Shown here one piece after another: positions 24,889 through 37,700 of a DNA stretch of 64,000 nucleotides. The notes under the pieces were generated by a model. The model had not been told where the DNA came from and did not search any database. It worked only from the letters and a program-made list of their open reading frames with translations. The number at the start of each line of letters is the position of its first letter. The stretch's first letter is position 1. This DNA comes from Ptiloglossa arizonensis (Eukaryota > Arthropoda > Insecta > Hymenoptera > Colletidae): NCBI RefSeq assembly GCF_051014685.1, contig NW_027478540.1:619501-683500 (forward strand). Reading direction: 5' to 3'. The translations under genes were made by a program, and so were the position numbers.

Positions 24889-26404
24889 CTACCGATTACA
24901 ATGGTGTGTGTACTTTTCCCCTAGGTCTTTCCAGTTATTCGATTCTAGGATCAGACTTGCGAAAATTTTGATGGTTTCTCAAGCATTCCTTAACTTCAAA
25001 CTCCCATATCCCGCGAACGGTTTGACGAACTCGAGAAATTCCTGTTGCATCTGACCCAGAAACTCGTCCGATTACAACGGTATGTGTATTTTTGCCCTAG
25101 GCCATAGGAGTTATTGGTTTCGAGTATCAGAATTGCGAAAAAATTTTGATGGTTTCTCAACCGTTCCTTAATTTCAAACTCCCATATCTCGCGAACGGAT
25201 TGACGAACTCGAGGAAATCCTGTTGCATATGAAAGTAGAAACTCGCCCCGTTAAGATGGTGTGTGTACTTTTCCCTAGGTCATTCCAGTTATTGGTTTCG
25301 AGTATCAGACTTGCGAAAATTTTGATGGTTTCTCAACCGTTCCTTAAATTCAAACTCCCAAATCTCGCGAACGGATTGACGAACTCGAGAAATTCCTGTT
25401 GCATCTGAAAGCAGAGACTCTTCCGATTACAACGGTATGTGTATGTTTCCCCTAGGCCTTTGTAGTTATTGGTTTTGCGTATCAGACTTGCCCAAATTTT
25501 GATGGTTTCTCAAGCATTCCTTAACTTCAAACTCCCATATCTCGGGAACGGATTGACGAACTCGATTATTTCCTGTTGCATCTGAAAGTAGAAACTCGAC
25601 CGATTACAATGGCGTGTGTACTTTTTCCCTAGGTCATTCCAGTTATTCTTTTGTAGCATCGGAATTGCCATAATTTTGATGGTTTCTCAACCATTCCTTA
25701 ACTTCAAACTCCCATATCTCGCGAACGGATTGACGAACTCGAGAAACTCCTGTTGCATCTGAAAGTAGAAACTCGCCCGAATACAAAGGTATGTGTATTT
25801 TTCCCCTAGGCCATAGTAGTTATTGGTTTCGAGTGTCAGACTTGCGAAAATTGTGATGGTTTCCCAAGCATTCCTTAACTTCAAACTCCCATATCTCGCG
25901 AACGGGTTGACGAACTCGAGAAATTCCTGTTGCATCCGAAAGTAGAAACTCGCCCGATTACTATGGTATGTGAATTTTTCCCCCAAGCCTTTGTAGTTGT
26001 TGGTTTCGAGTATCAGACTCGCGACAATTTTGATGGTTTCTCAACCATTCCTTAACTTCAAACTCACATATCTCGCGAACGGGTTGACGAACTCGAGAAA
26101 TTCCTGTTGCATCCGAAAGTAGAAACTCGCCCGATTACTATGGTATGTGAATTTTTGCCCCAAGCCTTTGTAGTTGTTGGTTTCGAGTATCAGACTCGCG
26201 ACAATTTTGATGGCTTCTCAACCATTCCTTAACTTCAAACTCACATATCTCGCGAACGGGTTGACGAACTCGAGAAATTCCTGTTGCATCTGAAAGTAGA
26301 AGCTCGCCCGATTACAAAGGTATGTGTACTTTTCCCCTAGGCCTTTGTAGTTATTGGTTTCGAGTATCAGACTTGCGAAAATTTTGATGGTTTCTCAACC
26401 ATTC
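24889..26404. repeat. Domain II mosaic before the 47-monomer HOR
   Basis: It is composed of pieces. About 25,030-25,680 recurs at 31,045-31,695 (+6,015 bp, 34 monomers less 3; GCATCTGACCCAG, CCCGTTAAGATGG). About 25,340-25,880 recurs at 27,463-28,003 (+2,123 bp; GCAGAGACTCTTCC, GGTTTTGCGTATCAG). About 25,880-26,404 matches 19,865-20,389 at -6,015 bp. Each switch preserves the 177-bp phase. Confidence 0.76.
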
Positions 26405-26639
26405 CTTTACTTCAAACTCCCATATCTCGCGAACGGATTGACGAACTCGAGAAATTCCGGTTGAATCTGGAAGTAGAAACTCTCCCGATTACAACGGTAT
26501 GTGTATCTTTCCCCTAAGCATTTGTTGTTATTGGTTTCGAGTATCCGACTTGCGAAAATTTTGATGGTTTCTCAACCGTTCCTTAAATTCAAACTCCCAT
26601 TTCTCGCGAACGGATTGACGAACTCGAGACATTCCTGTT

Positions 26640-27450
26640 GCATCTGAAAGCAGAAACACGTCCGATAACAACGGTATGTGTATTTTTGCCCTAGGCCATT
26701 GTAGTTATTGTTTTCGAGTATCAGACTTGCGAAAATTTTGATGGTTTCTCAAGCATTCATTAACTTCAAACTCCCATATCTCGCGAACGGATTGGCGACC
26801 TCGAATATTTCCTGTTGCATCTGAAAGCAGAAATTCGCTCGATTACAATGGTATGTGTATTTTTGCCCTAGGCCACAGTAGTTATTGGTTTCGAGTATCA
26901 GACTTGCGAAAACTTTGATGGTTTCTCAAGCATTCCTTAACTTCAAACTCCCATATCTCGCGAACGGATTGACGAACTCGAGAAATTCCTGTTGCATCTG
27001 AAAGCAGAAACTCGCCCGATTACAATGGTGTCTGTACTTATCCCCTCGGCCATTCCAGTTATTGGTTTCGAGTATTAGACTTGGAAAATTTTGATGGATT
27101 CACAACCATTCCTTAACTTCAAACTCACATATCTCGCGAACGGGTTGACGAACTCGAGAAATTCCTGTTTCATCTGAAAGCAGAAACACGTCCGATAACA
27201 ACGGTATGTGTATTTTTGCCCTAGGCCATTGTAGTTATTGTTTTCGAGTATCAGACTTGCGAAAATTTTGATGGTTTCTCAAGCATTCCTTAACTTCAAA
27301 CTCCCATATCTCGCGAACGGATTGGCGACCTCGAATATTTCCTGTTGCATCTGAAAGCAGAAATTCGCTCGATTACAATGGTATGTGTATTTTTGCCCTA
27401 GGCCACAGTAGTTATTGGTTTCGAGTATCAGACTTGCGAAAACTTTGATG
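26640..27450. repeat. Three-monomer duplication inside the 47-mer
   Basis: ACACGTCCGATAACAACGG and the following monomers occur near 26,656 and 27,186, 530 bp apart. The second copy begins in a chimeric monomer with CCTGTTTCATCTGAAAGCAG, joining the CTGTTTCATC half of one type to the GAAAGCAGAAACACG half of another. The same chimera is present in copy 2 near 35,480, so it predates the large duplication. Confidence 0.78.
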
Positions 27451-27794
27451 GTTTCTCAACCGTTCCTTAATTTCAAACTCCCAAATCTCGCGAACGGATT
27501 GACGAACTCGAGAAATTCCTGTTGCATCTGAAAGCAGAGACTCTTCCTATTACAACGGTATGTGTATGTTTCCCCTAGGCCTTTGTAGTTATTGGTTTTG
27601 CGTATCAGACTTGCCCAAATTTTGATGGTTTCTCAAGCATTCCTTAACTTCAAACTCCCATATCTCGGGAACGGATTGACGAACTCGATTATTTCCTGTT
27701 GCATCTGAAAGTAGAAACTCGACCGATTACAATGGCGTGTGTACTTTTTCCCTAGGTCATTCCAGTTATTCTTTTCTAGCATCGGAATTGCCAA

Positions 27795-29906
27795 AATTTT
27801 GATGGTTTCTCAACCATTCCTTAACTTCAAACTCCCATATCTCGCGAACGGATTGACGAACTCGAGAAACTCCTGTTGCATCTGAAAGTAGAAACTCGCC
27901 CGAATACAAAGGTATGTGTATTTTTCCCCTAGGCCATAGTAGTTATTGGTTTCGAGTGTCAGACTTGCGAAAATTGTGATGGTTTCCCAAGCATTCCTTA
28001 ACTTCAAACTCCCATATCTCGCGAACGGATTGACGAACTCGAGAAATTCCTCTTGCATCTGAAAGTAGAATCTCGCCCGATTACAAAGGTATGTGTATTT
28101 TTCCCCTAGGCCATAGTAGTTATTGGTTTCGAGTATCAGACTTGCGAAAATTTTGATGGTTTCTCAACCATTGCTTAACTTCAAACTCCCATATCTCGCG
28201 AACGGATTGACGAGCTCGAGAAATTCCTGTTGAATCTGAAAGTAGAAACTCGCCCAATTACAAAGGTACGTGTATTTTTCCCCTAGGCCTTTGTAGTTAT
28301 TGGTTTCGAGTATCAGACTTGCGAAAACTTTGATGGTTTCTCAAGCATTCCTTAACATCAAACTCCCATATCTCGCGAACGGATTGACGAACTCGAGAAA
28401 TTCCTGTTGCATCTGAAAGCAGAAACTCGCCCGATTACAATGGTGTCTGTACTTATCCCCTCGGCCATTCCAGTTATTGGTTTCGAGTATTAGACTTGGA
28501 AAATTTTGATGGTTTCTCAACCATTCCTTATCTTCAAACTCACATATCTCGCGAACGGGTTGACGAACTCGAGAAATTCCTGTTGCATCCGAAAGTAGAA
28601 ACTCGCCCGATTACTATGGTATGTGAATTTTTCCCCCAAGCCTTTGTAGTTGTTGGTTTCGAGTATCAGACTCGCGACAATTTTGATGGTTTCTCAACCA
28701 TTCCTTAACTTCAAACTCACATATCTCGCGAACGGGTTGACGAACTCGAGAAATTCCTGTTGCATCCGAAAGTAGAAACTCGCCCGATTACTATGGTATG
28801 TGAATTTTTGCCCCAAGCCTTTGTAGTTGTTGGTTTCGAGTATCAGACTCGCGACAATTTTGATGGCTTCTCAACCATTCCTTAACTTCAAACTCACATA
28901 TCTCGCGAACGGGTTGACGAACTCGAGAAATTCCTGTTGCATCTGAAAGTAGAAGCTCGCCCGATTACAAAGGTATGTGTACTTTTCCCCTAGGCCTTTG
29001 TAGTTATTGGTTTCGAGTATCAGACTTGCGAAAATTTTGATGGTTTCTCAACCATTCCTTTACTTCAAACTCCCATATCTCGCGAACGGATTGACGAACT
29101 CGAGAAATTCCGGTTGAATCTGGATGTAGAAACTCTCCCGATTACAACGGTATGTGTATCTTTCCCCTAAGCATTTGTTGTTATTGGTTTCGAGTATCCG
29201 ACTTGCGAAAATTTTGATGGTTTCTCAACTGTTCCTTAAATTCAAACTCCCATTTCTCGCGAACGGATTGACGAACTCGAGAAATTCCTGTAGCATCTGA
29301 AAGCAGAAACACGTCCGATAACAACGGTATGTGTATTTTTGCCCTAGGCCATTGTAGTTATTGTTTTCGAGTATCAGACTTGCGAAAATTTTGATGGTTT
29401 CTCAAGCATTCCTTAACTTCAAACTCCCATATCTCGCGAACGGATTGGCGACCTCGAATATTTCCTGTTGCATCTGAAAGCAGAAATTCGCTCGATTACA
29501 ATGGTATGTGTATTTTTGCCCTAGGCCACAGTAGTTATTGGTTTCGAGTATCAGACTTGCGAAAACTTTGATGGTTTCTCAAGCATTCCTTAACTTCAAA
29601 CTCCCATATCTCGCGAACGGATTGACGAACTCGAGAAATTCCTGTTGCATCTGAAAGCAGAAACTCGCCCGATTACAATGGTGTCTGTACTTATCCCCTC
29701 GGCCATTCCAGTTATTGGTTTCGAGTATTAGACTTGGAAAATTTTGATGGATTCACAACCATTCCTTAACTTCAAACTCACATATCTCGCGAACGGGTTG
29801 ACGAACTCGAGAAATTCCTGTTTCATCCGAAAGCAGAAACTCGCCCGATTACTATGGTATGTGAATTCTTCCCCCAAGCCTTTGTAGTTGTTGGTTTCGA
29901 GTATCA
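27795..29906. repeat. Block P third copy within the 47-mer
   Basis: It matches 19,127-21,238 at -8,668 bp, with the doublet, the CTTATCCCCTCGGCC linkers and the GGATTCACAACC monomer in the same order. It ends near 29,906, where ATCAGACTTGCG replaces ATCAGACTCGCG and block Q follows. Confidence 0.82.
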
Positions 29907-30857
29907 GACTTGCGAAAATTTTGATGGTTTCTCAACCTTTCCTTAACTTCGAACTCCCATATCTCGCGAACGGATTGACGAACTCGAGAAATTCCTGTTT
30001 CATCTGAAAGAAGAAACTCGCCCGATTACAAAGGTATGTGTATTTTCCCCCTAAGCCTTTGTAGTTGTTGGTTTCGAGTATCAGACTTGCGAAAATTTTG
30101 ATGGATTCTCAACCATTCCTTAACTTCAATCTCACATATCTCGCGAACGGATTGACGAACTCGAGAAATTCCTGTTGCATCTGAATGTAGAAACCCGCCC
30201 GATTGCAATGGTTTTTGTACTTTTCCCCTAGGCCGTTCCAATTATTGGTTTCGAGTATCAGACCAGCGAAAATTTTGATGGTTTCCCAACCATTCCTTAA
30301 CTTCAAACTCCCATACCTCGCGAACGGAATGACGAGCTCGAGAAATTCCTCTTGCATCTGAAAGTAGAAACTCGCCCGATTACAAAGGTGTGTGTACTTT
30401 TTCCCTAGGTCATTCCAGTTATTCGTTTCCAGCATCGGAATTGCCAAAATTTTGATGGTTTCTCCACCATTCCTTAACTTCAAACTCCCATATCTCGCGA
30501 ACGGATTGACGAACTCGAGAAATTCCTGTTGCATCTGAATGTAGAAACCCGCCCGATTACAATGGTGTGTGTACTTTTCCCCTGGGCGGTTTCAATTATT
30601 GGTTTCGAGTATCAGTCCTGCGAAAATTTTGATGGTTTCTCAACCATTCCTTAAATTCAAGCTACCATATCTCGCGAACGGAATGACGAACTCGAGAAAT
30701 TCCTGTTGCATCTGAAAGTAGAAACTCGCCCGATTACAGAGGTGTGTGTATTTTTCCTCTAGGCCATAGTAGTTATTGGTTTCGATTATCAGACTTGCGA
30801 AAATTGTGATGGTTTCTCAACCATTTCTTAACTTCAAACTCCCATATCTCGCGAACG
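29907..30857. repeat. Block Q second copy within the 47-mer
   Basis: It matches 23,538-24,488 at -6,369 bp. It contains the longest open frame in the window (minus strand, 30,109-30,534, 141 codons), which arises because two adjacent monomers have lost the usual in-frame TGA (TTCCCAACC and TCTCCACC in place of TCTCAACC). I do not regard it as a gene. Confidence 0.82.
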
Positions 30858-31689
30858 GATTGACGAACTCGAGAAATTCCTGTTGCATCTGAATGTAGAA
30901 ACCCGCCCGATTACAATGGTGTGTGTACTTTTCCCCTGGGCGGTTTCAATTATTGGTTTCGAGTATCAGACTTGCGAAAATTTTGATGGTTTCTCAACCT
31001 TTCCTTAACTTCGAACTCCCATATCTCGCGAACGGATTGACGAACTCGAGAAATTCCTGTTGCATCTGACCCAGAAACTCGTCCGATTACAACGGTATGT
31101 GTATTTTTGCCCTAGGCCATAGGAGTTATTGGTTTCGAGTATCAGAATTGCGAAAAAATTTTGATGGTTTCTCAACCGTTCCTTAATTTCAAACTCCCAT
31201 ATCTCGCGAACGGATTGACGAACTCGAGGAATTCCTGTTGCATCTGAAAGTAGAAACTCGCCCCGTTAAGATGGTGTGTGTACTTTTCCCTAGGTCATTC
31301 CAGTTATTGGTTTCGAGTATCAGACTTGCGAAAATTTTGATGGTTTCTCAACCGTTCCTTAATTTCAAACTCCCAAATCTCGCGAACGGATTGACGAACT
31401 CGAGAAATTCCTGTTGCATCTGAAAGCAGAGACTCTTCCGATTACAACGGTATGTGTATGTTTCCCCTAGGCCTTTGTAGTTATTGGTTTTGCGTATCAG
31501 ACTTGCCCAAATTTTGATGGTTTCTCAAGCATTCCTTAACTTGAAACTCCCATATCTCGGGAAGGGATTGACGAACTCGATTATTTCCTGTTGCATCTGA
31601 AAGTAGAAACTCGACCGATTACAATGGCGTGTGTACTTTTTCCCTAGGTCATTCCAGTTATTCTTTTCTAGCATCGGAATTGCCAAAAT

Positions 31690-33743
31690 TTTGATGGTTT
31701 CTCAACCATTCCTTAACTTCAAACTCCCATATCTCGCGAACGGATTGACGAACTCGAGAAATTCCTGTTGCATCTGAAAGTAGAAAGTCGCCCGTTTACA
31801 TAGGTATGTGTATTTTTCCCCTAGGCCATAGTAGTTATTGGTTTCGTGTATCAGACTTGCGAAAATTGTGATGGTTTCTCAACCATTTCTTAACTTCAAA
31901 CTCCCATATCTCGCGAACGAATTGACGAACACGAGATATTCCGGTTGCATCTGGAAGAAGAAACTCTCCCGATTACAACGGTGTTTTTTTTTTCCCCTAA
32001 GCCTTTGTAGTTATTGGTTTCGAGTATCAGACTTGCGAAAATTTTGATGGTTTCTCAACCGTTCCTTAATTTCAAACTCCCATATCTCGGGAACGGATTG
32101 ACGAACTCGAGAAATTCCTGTTGCATCTGAAAGCAGAGTCTCTTCCGATTACAACGGTATGTGTATTTTTGCCATAGGCCATAGTAGTTATTGTTTTCGA
32201 GTATCATACTTGCGTAAATTTTGATGGTTTCTCAAGCATTCCTTAACATCAAACTCCCATATCTCGGGAACGGATTGACGGACTCGATTATTTCCTGTTG
32301 CATCTGAATGTAGAAACTCGACCGATTACAATGGTGTGTACACTTTTCCCCTAGGTCATTCCAGTTATTCGTTTCTAGCATCGGAATTGCCAAAATTTTG
32401 ATGGTTTCTCAACCATTCCTTAACTTCAAACTCCCATATCTCGCGAACGGATTGACGAGCTCGATCAATTCCTGTTGCATCTGAAAGTATAAACTCGCCC
32501 GATTACAAAGGTATGTGTATTTTACCCCTAGGGCTTTGTAGTTATTGGTTTCGAGTTACAGACTTGCGAAAATTTTGATGGTTTCTCAAGCATTCCTTAA
32601 CTTCAAACTCCCATATCTCGCGAACGGATTGACGAACTCGATTATTTCCTGTTGCATTTGAAAGTAGAAAGTCTACCGATTACAATGGTGTGTGTACTTT
32701 TCCCCTAGGTCATTCCAGTTATTCGATTCTAGCATCAGAATTGCGAAAATTTTGATGGTTTCTCAAGCATTCCTTAACTTCAAACTCCCATATCTCGCGA
32801 AAGGATTGACGAGCTCGAGAAATTCCTGTTGCATCTGAAAGTATAAACTCGCCCGATTACAAAGGTATGTGTATTTTTCCCTTAGGGCTTTGTAGTTATT
32901 GGTTTTGAGTATCAGACTTGCGAAAATTTTGATGGTTTCTCAACCATTCCTTAACTTCAAACTCCCATATCTCGCGAACGGATTGACGAACTCGAGAAAT
33001 TCCTGTTGCATCTGAAAGTAGAAAGTCGCCCGTTTACATAGGTATATGTATTTTTCCCCTAGGCCATAGTAGTTATTGGTTTCGTGTATCAGACTTGCGA
33101 AAATTGTGATGGTTTCTCAACCATTTCTTAACTTCAAACTCCCATATCTCGCGAACGAATTGACGAACACGAGATATTCCGGTTGCATCTGGAAGAAGAA
33201 ACTCTCCCGATTACAACGGTGTATTTTTTTTCCCCTAAGCCTTTGTAGTTATTGGTTTCGAGTATCAGACTTGCGAAAATTTTGATGGTTTCTCAACCGT
33301 TCCTTAATTTCAAACTCCCATATCTCGGGAACCGATTGACGAACTCGAGAAATTCCTGTTGCATCTGAAAGCAGAGTGTCTTCCGATTACAACGGTATGT
33401 GTATTTTTGCCATAGGCCATAGTAGTTATTGTTTTCGAGTATCATACTTGCGTAAATTTTGATGGTTTCTCAAGCATTCCTTAACATCAAACTCCCATAT
33501 CTCGGGAACGGATTGACGGACTCGATTATTTCCTGTTGCATCTGAAAGTAGAAACTCGACCGATTACAATGATGTGTACACTTTTCCCCTAGGTCATTCC
33601 AGTTATTCGTTTCTAGCATCGGAATTGCCAAAATTTTGATGGTTTCTCAACCATTCCTTAACTTCAAACTCCCATATCTCGCGAACGGATTGACGAGCTC
33701 GATCAATTCCTGTTGCATCTGAAAGTATAAACTCGCCCGATTA
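31690..33743. repeat. Seven-monomer tandem duplication inside the 47-mer
   Basis: About 31,690-32,505 recurs at 32,928-33,743, offset 1,238 bp (7 monomers less 1). Anchors are AAAGTCGCCCGTTTACATAGG, GTTTCGTGTATCAG, CTCGGGAACGGATTGACGG and CTCGATCAATTCC. The arrangement is also present at 39,998-42,051, so it was in place before the 47-monomer duplication. Confidence 0.83.
31984..31993 (+). repeat. Length-variable T tract in a linker
   Basis: Ten consecutive Ts replace the usual TATGTGTATTTTT before CCCC. The 47-mer partner near 40,292 also has ten Ts. The paralogous monomer near 33,224 has an A and eight Ts (GTATTTTTTTTCCCC). This is a small homopolymer change useful as a copy marker. Confidence 0.75.
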
Positions 33744-34258
33744 CAACGGTATGTGTATTTTTGCCATAGGCCATAGTAGTTATTGTTTTCGAGTATCACA
33801 CTTGCGTAAATTTTGATGGTTTCTCAAGCATTCCTTAACATCAAACTCCCATATCTCGGGAACGGATTGACGAACTCGAGAAATTCCTGTTGCATCTGAA
33901 AGTAGAAACTCGCCCCGTTAAGATGGTGTGTGTACTTTTCCCTAGGTCATTCCAGTTATTGGTTTCGAGTATCAGACTTGCGAAAATTTTGATGGTTTCT
34001 CAACCGTTCCTTAATTTCAAACTCCCATATCTCGCGAACCGATTGACGAGCTCGAGATATTCCTGTTGCATCTGAAAGTAGAAACTCGCCCGATTACAAA
34101 GGTATGTGCATTTTTCCCCTAGGCCTTTGTAGTTATTGGTTTCGAGTATCAGACTTGCGAAAATTTTGATGGTTTCTCAACCATTCCTTAACTTCAAACT
34201 ATCATATCTCGCGAACGGATTGTCGAACTCGAGGAATTCCTGTTGCATCTGAAAGTAG

Positions 34259-34714
34259 AAACTCGCCCGATTACAAATGTATTTGCATTTTTCCTCTAGG
34301 CCATGGTAGTTATTGGTTTCGAGTATCAGACTTGCGAAAATTGTGATGGTTTCTCAACCATTCCTTAACTTCAAACTCCCATATCTCGCGAACGGATTGA
34401 CGAACTCGAGAAATTCCTGTTGCATCTGAAACCAGAAACTCGTCCGATTACAACGGTATGTGTATTTTTGCCATAGGCCGTAGTAGTTATTGGTTTCGAG
34501 TATCAGACTTGCGAAAATTTTGATGGTTCCTCAACCGTTCCTTAATTTCAAACTCCCATACTTCGCGAACGGATTGGCGAACTCGAGAAATTCCTGTTGC
34601 ATCTGAAAGTAGAAACTCGCCCGATTACAAAGGTATGTGTATTTTTCCCTTAGGGCTTTGTAGTTATTCGATTCTAGCATCAGACTTGCGAAAATTTTGA
34701 TGGTTTCTCAAGCA
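34259..34714. repeat. Monomers between the two 47-mer copies
   Basis: About 2.6 monomers that belong to the 8.31-kb period but are not repeated after copy 2. They carry TACAAATGTATTTGC, GGCCATGGTAG and GAAACCAGAAACTCGTCC. After copy 2 the corresponding place (from 42,564) holds different monomers, so the match breaks here. Confidence 0.75.
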
Positions 34715-37700
34715 TTCCTTAACTTCAAACTCCCATATCTCGCGAACGGATTGACGAACTCGAGAAATTCCGGTTGAATCTGGAAGTAGAAACTCTCCCG
34801 ATTACAACGGTATGTGTATCTTTCCCCTAAGCATTTGTTGTTATTGGTTTCGAGTATCCGACTTGCGAAAATTTTGATGGTTTCTCAACCGTTCCTTAAA
34901 TTCAAACTCCCATTTCTCGCGAACGGATTGACGAACTCGAGACATTCCTGTTGCATCTGAAAGCAGAAACACGTCCGATAACAACGGTATGTGTATTTTT
35001 GCCCTAGGCCATTGTAGTTATTGTTTTCGAGTATCAGACTTGCGAAAATTTTGATGGTTTCTCAAGCATTCATTAACTTCAAACTCCCATATCTCGCGAA
35101 CGGATTGGCGACCTCGAATATTTCCTGTTGCATCTGAAAGCAGAAATTCGCTCGATTACAATGGTATGTGTATTTTTGCCCTAGGCCACAGTAGTTATTG
35201 GTTTCGAGTATCAGACTTGCGAAAACTTTGATGGTTTCTCAAGCATTCCTTAACTTCAAACTCCCATATCTCGCGAACGGATTGACGAACTCGAGAAATT
35301 CCTGTTGCATCTGAAAGCAGAAACTCGCCCGATTACAATGGTGTCTGTACTTATCCCCTCGGCCATTCCAGTTATTGGTTTCGAGTATTAGACTTGGAAA
35401 ATTTTGATGGATTCACAACCATTCCTTAACTTCAAACTCACATATCTCGCGAACGGGTTGACGAACTCGAGAAATTCCTGTTTCATCTGAAAGCAGAAAC
35501 ACGTCCGATAACAACGGTATGTGTATTTTTGCCCTAGGCCATTGTAGTTATTGTTTTCGAGTATCAGACTTGCGAAAATTTTGATGGTTTCTCAAGCATT
35601 CCTTAACTTCAAACTCCCATATCTCGCGAACGGATTGGCGACCTCGAATATTTCCTGTTGCATCTGAAAGCAGAAATTCGCTCGATTACAATGGTATGTG
35701 TATTTTTGCCCTAGGCCACAGTAGTTATTGGTTTCGAGTATCAGACTTGCGAAAACTTTGATGGTTTCTCAACCGTTCCTTAATTTCAAACTCCCAAATC
35801 TCGCGAACGGATTGACGAACTCGAGAAATTCCTGTTGCATCTGAAAGCAGAGACTCTTCCTATTACAACGGTATGTGTATGTTTCCCCTAGGCCTTTGTA
35901 GTTATTGGTTTTGCGTATCAGACTTGCCCAAATTTTGATGGTTTCTCAAGCATTCCTTAACTTCAAACTCCCATATCTCGGGAACGGATTGACGAACTCG
36001 ATTATTTCCTGTTGCATCTGAAAGTAGAAACTCGACCGATTACAATGGCGTGTGTACTTTTTCCCTAGGTCATTCCAGTTATTCTTTTCTAGCATCGGAA
36101 TTGCCAAAATTTTGATGGTTTCTCAACCATTCCTTAACTTCAAACTCCCATATCTCGCGAACGGATTGACGAACTCGAGAAACTCCTGTTGCATCTGAAA
36201 GTAGAAACTCGCCCGAATACAAAGGTATGTGTATTTTTCCCCTAGGCCATAGTAGTTATTGGTTTCGAGTGTCAGACTTGCGAAAATTGTGATGGTTTCC
36301 CAAGCATTCCTTAACTTCAAACTCCCATATCTCGCGAACGGATTGACGAACTCGAGAAATTCCTCTTGCATCTGAAAGTAGAATCTCGCCCGATTACAAA
36401 GGTATGTGTATTTTTCCCCTAGGCCATAGTAGTTATTGGTTTCGAGTATCAGACTTGCGAAAATTTTGATGGTTTCTCAACCATTGCTTAACTTCAAACT
36501 CCCATATCTCGCGAACGGATTGACGAGCTCGAGAAATTCCTGTTGAATCTGAAAGTAGAAACTCGCCCAATTACAAAGGTACGTGTATTTTTCCCCTAGG
36601 CCTTTGTAGTTATTGGTTTCGAGTATCAGACTTGCGAAAACTTTGATGGTTTCTCAAGCATTCCTTAACATCAAACTCCCATATCTCGCGAACGGATTGA
36701 CGAACTCGAGAAATTCCTGTTGCATCTGAAAGCAGAAACTCGCCCGATTACAATGGTGTCTGTACTTATCCCCTCGGCCATTCCAGTTATTGGTTTCGAG
36801 TATTAGACTTGGAAAATTTTGATGGTTTCTCAACCATTCCTTATCTTCAAACTCACATATCTCGCGAACGGGTTGACGAACTCGAGAAATTCCTGTTGCA
36901 TCCGAAAGTAGAAACTCGCCCGATTACTATGGTATGTGAATTTTTCCCCCAAGCCTTTGTAGTTGTTGGTTTCGAGTATCAGACTCGCGACAATTTTGAT
37001 GGTTTCTCAACCATTCCTTAACTTCAAACTCACATATCTCGCGAACGGGTTGACGAACTCGAGAAATTCCTGTTGCATCCGAAAGTAGAAACTCGCCCGA
37101 TTACTATGGTATGTGAATTTTTGCCCCAAGCCTTTGTAGTTGTTGGTTTCGAGTATCAGACTCGCGACAATTTTGATGGCTTCTCAACCATTCCTTAACT
37201 TCAAACTCACATATCTCGCGAACGGGTTGACGAACTCGAGAAATTCCTGTTGCATCTGAAAGTAGAAGCTCGCCCGATTACAAAGGTATGTGTACTTTTC
37301 CCCTAGGCCTTTGTAGTTATTGGTTTCGAGTATCAGACTTGCGAAAATTTTGATGGTTTCTCAACCATTCCTTTACTTCAAACTCCCATATCTCGCGAAC
37401 GGATTGACGAACTCGAGAAATTCCGGTTGAATCTGGATGTAGAAACTCTCCCGATTACAACGGTATGTGTATCTTTCCCCTAAGCATTTGTTGTTATTGG
37501 TTTCGAGTATCCGACTTGCGAAAATTTTGATGGTTTCTCAACCGTTCCTTAAATTCAAACTCCCATTTCTCGCGAACGGATTGACGAACTCGAGAAATTC
37601 CTGTAGCATCTGAAAGCAGAAACACGTCCGATAACAACGGTATGTGTATTTTTGCCCTAGGCCATTGTAGTTATTGTTTTCGAGTATCAGACTTGCGAAA

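Larger units (their letters stand above)
26405..34258. repeat. 47-monomer HOR, copy 1
   Basis: The block is repeated at 34,715-42,563. The offset is 8,313 bp at first, 8,309 after a 4-bp loss near 38,348 (AAAGGTGTATT for AAAGGTATGTGTATT) and 8,308 after a 1-bp loss near 39,576 (CCGTTAGATGG for CCGTTAAGATGG). Other differences noticed are near 29,229 (CAACTGTTCC against CAACCGTTCC), 30,703 (CCTGTTGC against CCTTTTGC), 32,541 (GGGCTTTG against GGGCGTTG) and 33,570 (AATGATGTG against AATGGTGTG). Internally it holds copies of earlier Domain II blocks P and Q. Confidence 0.9.
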
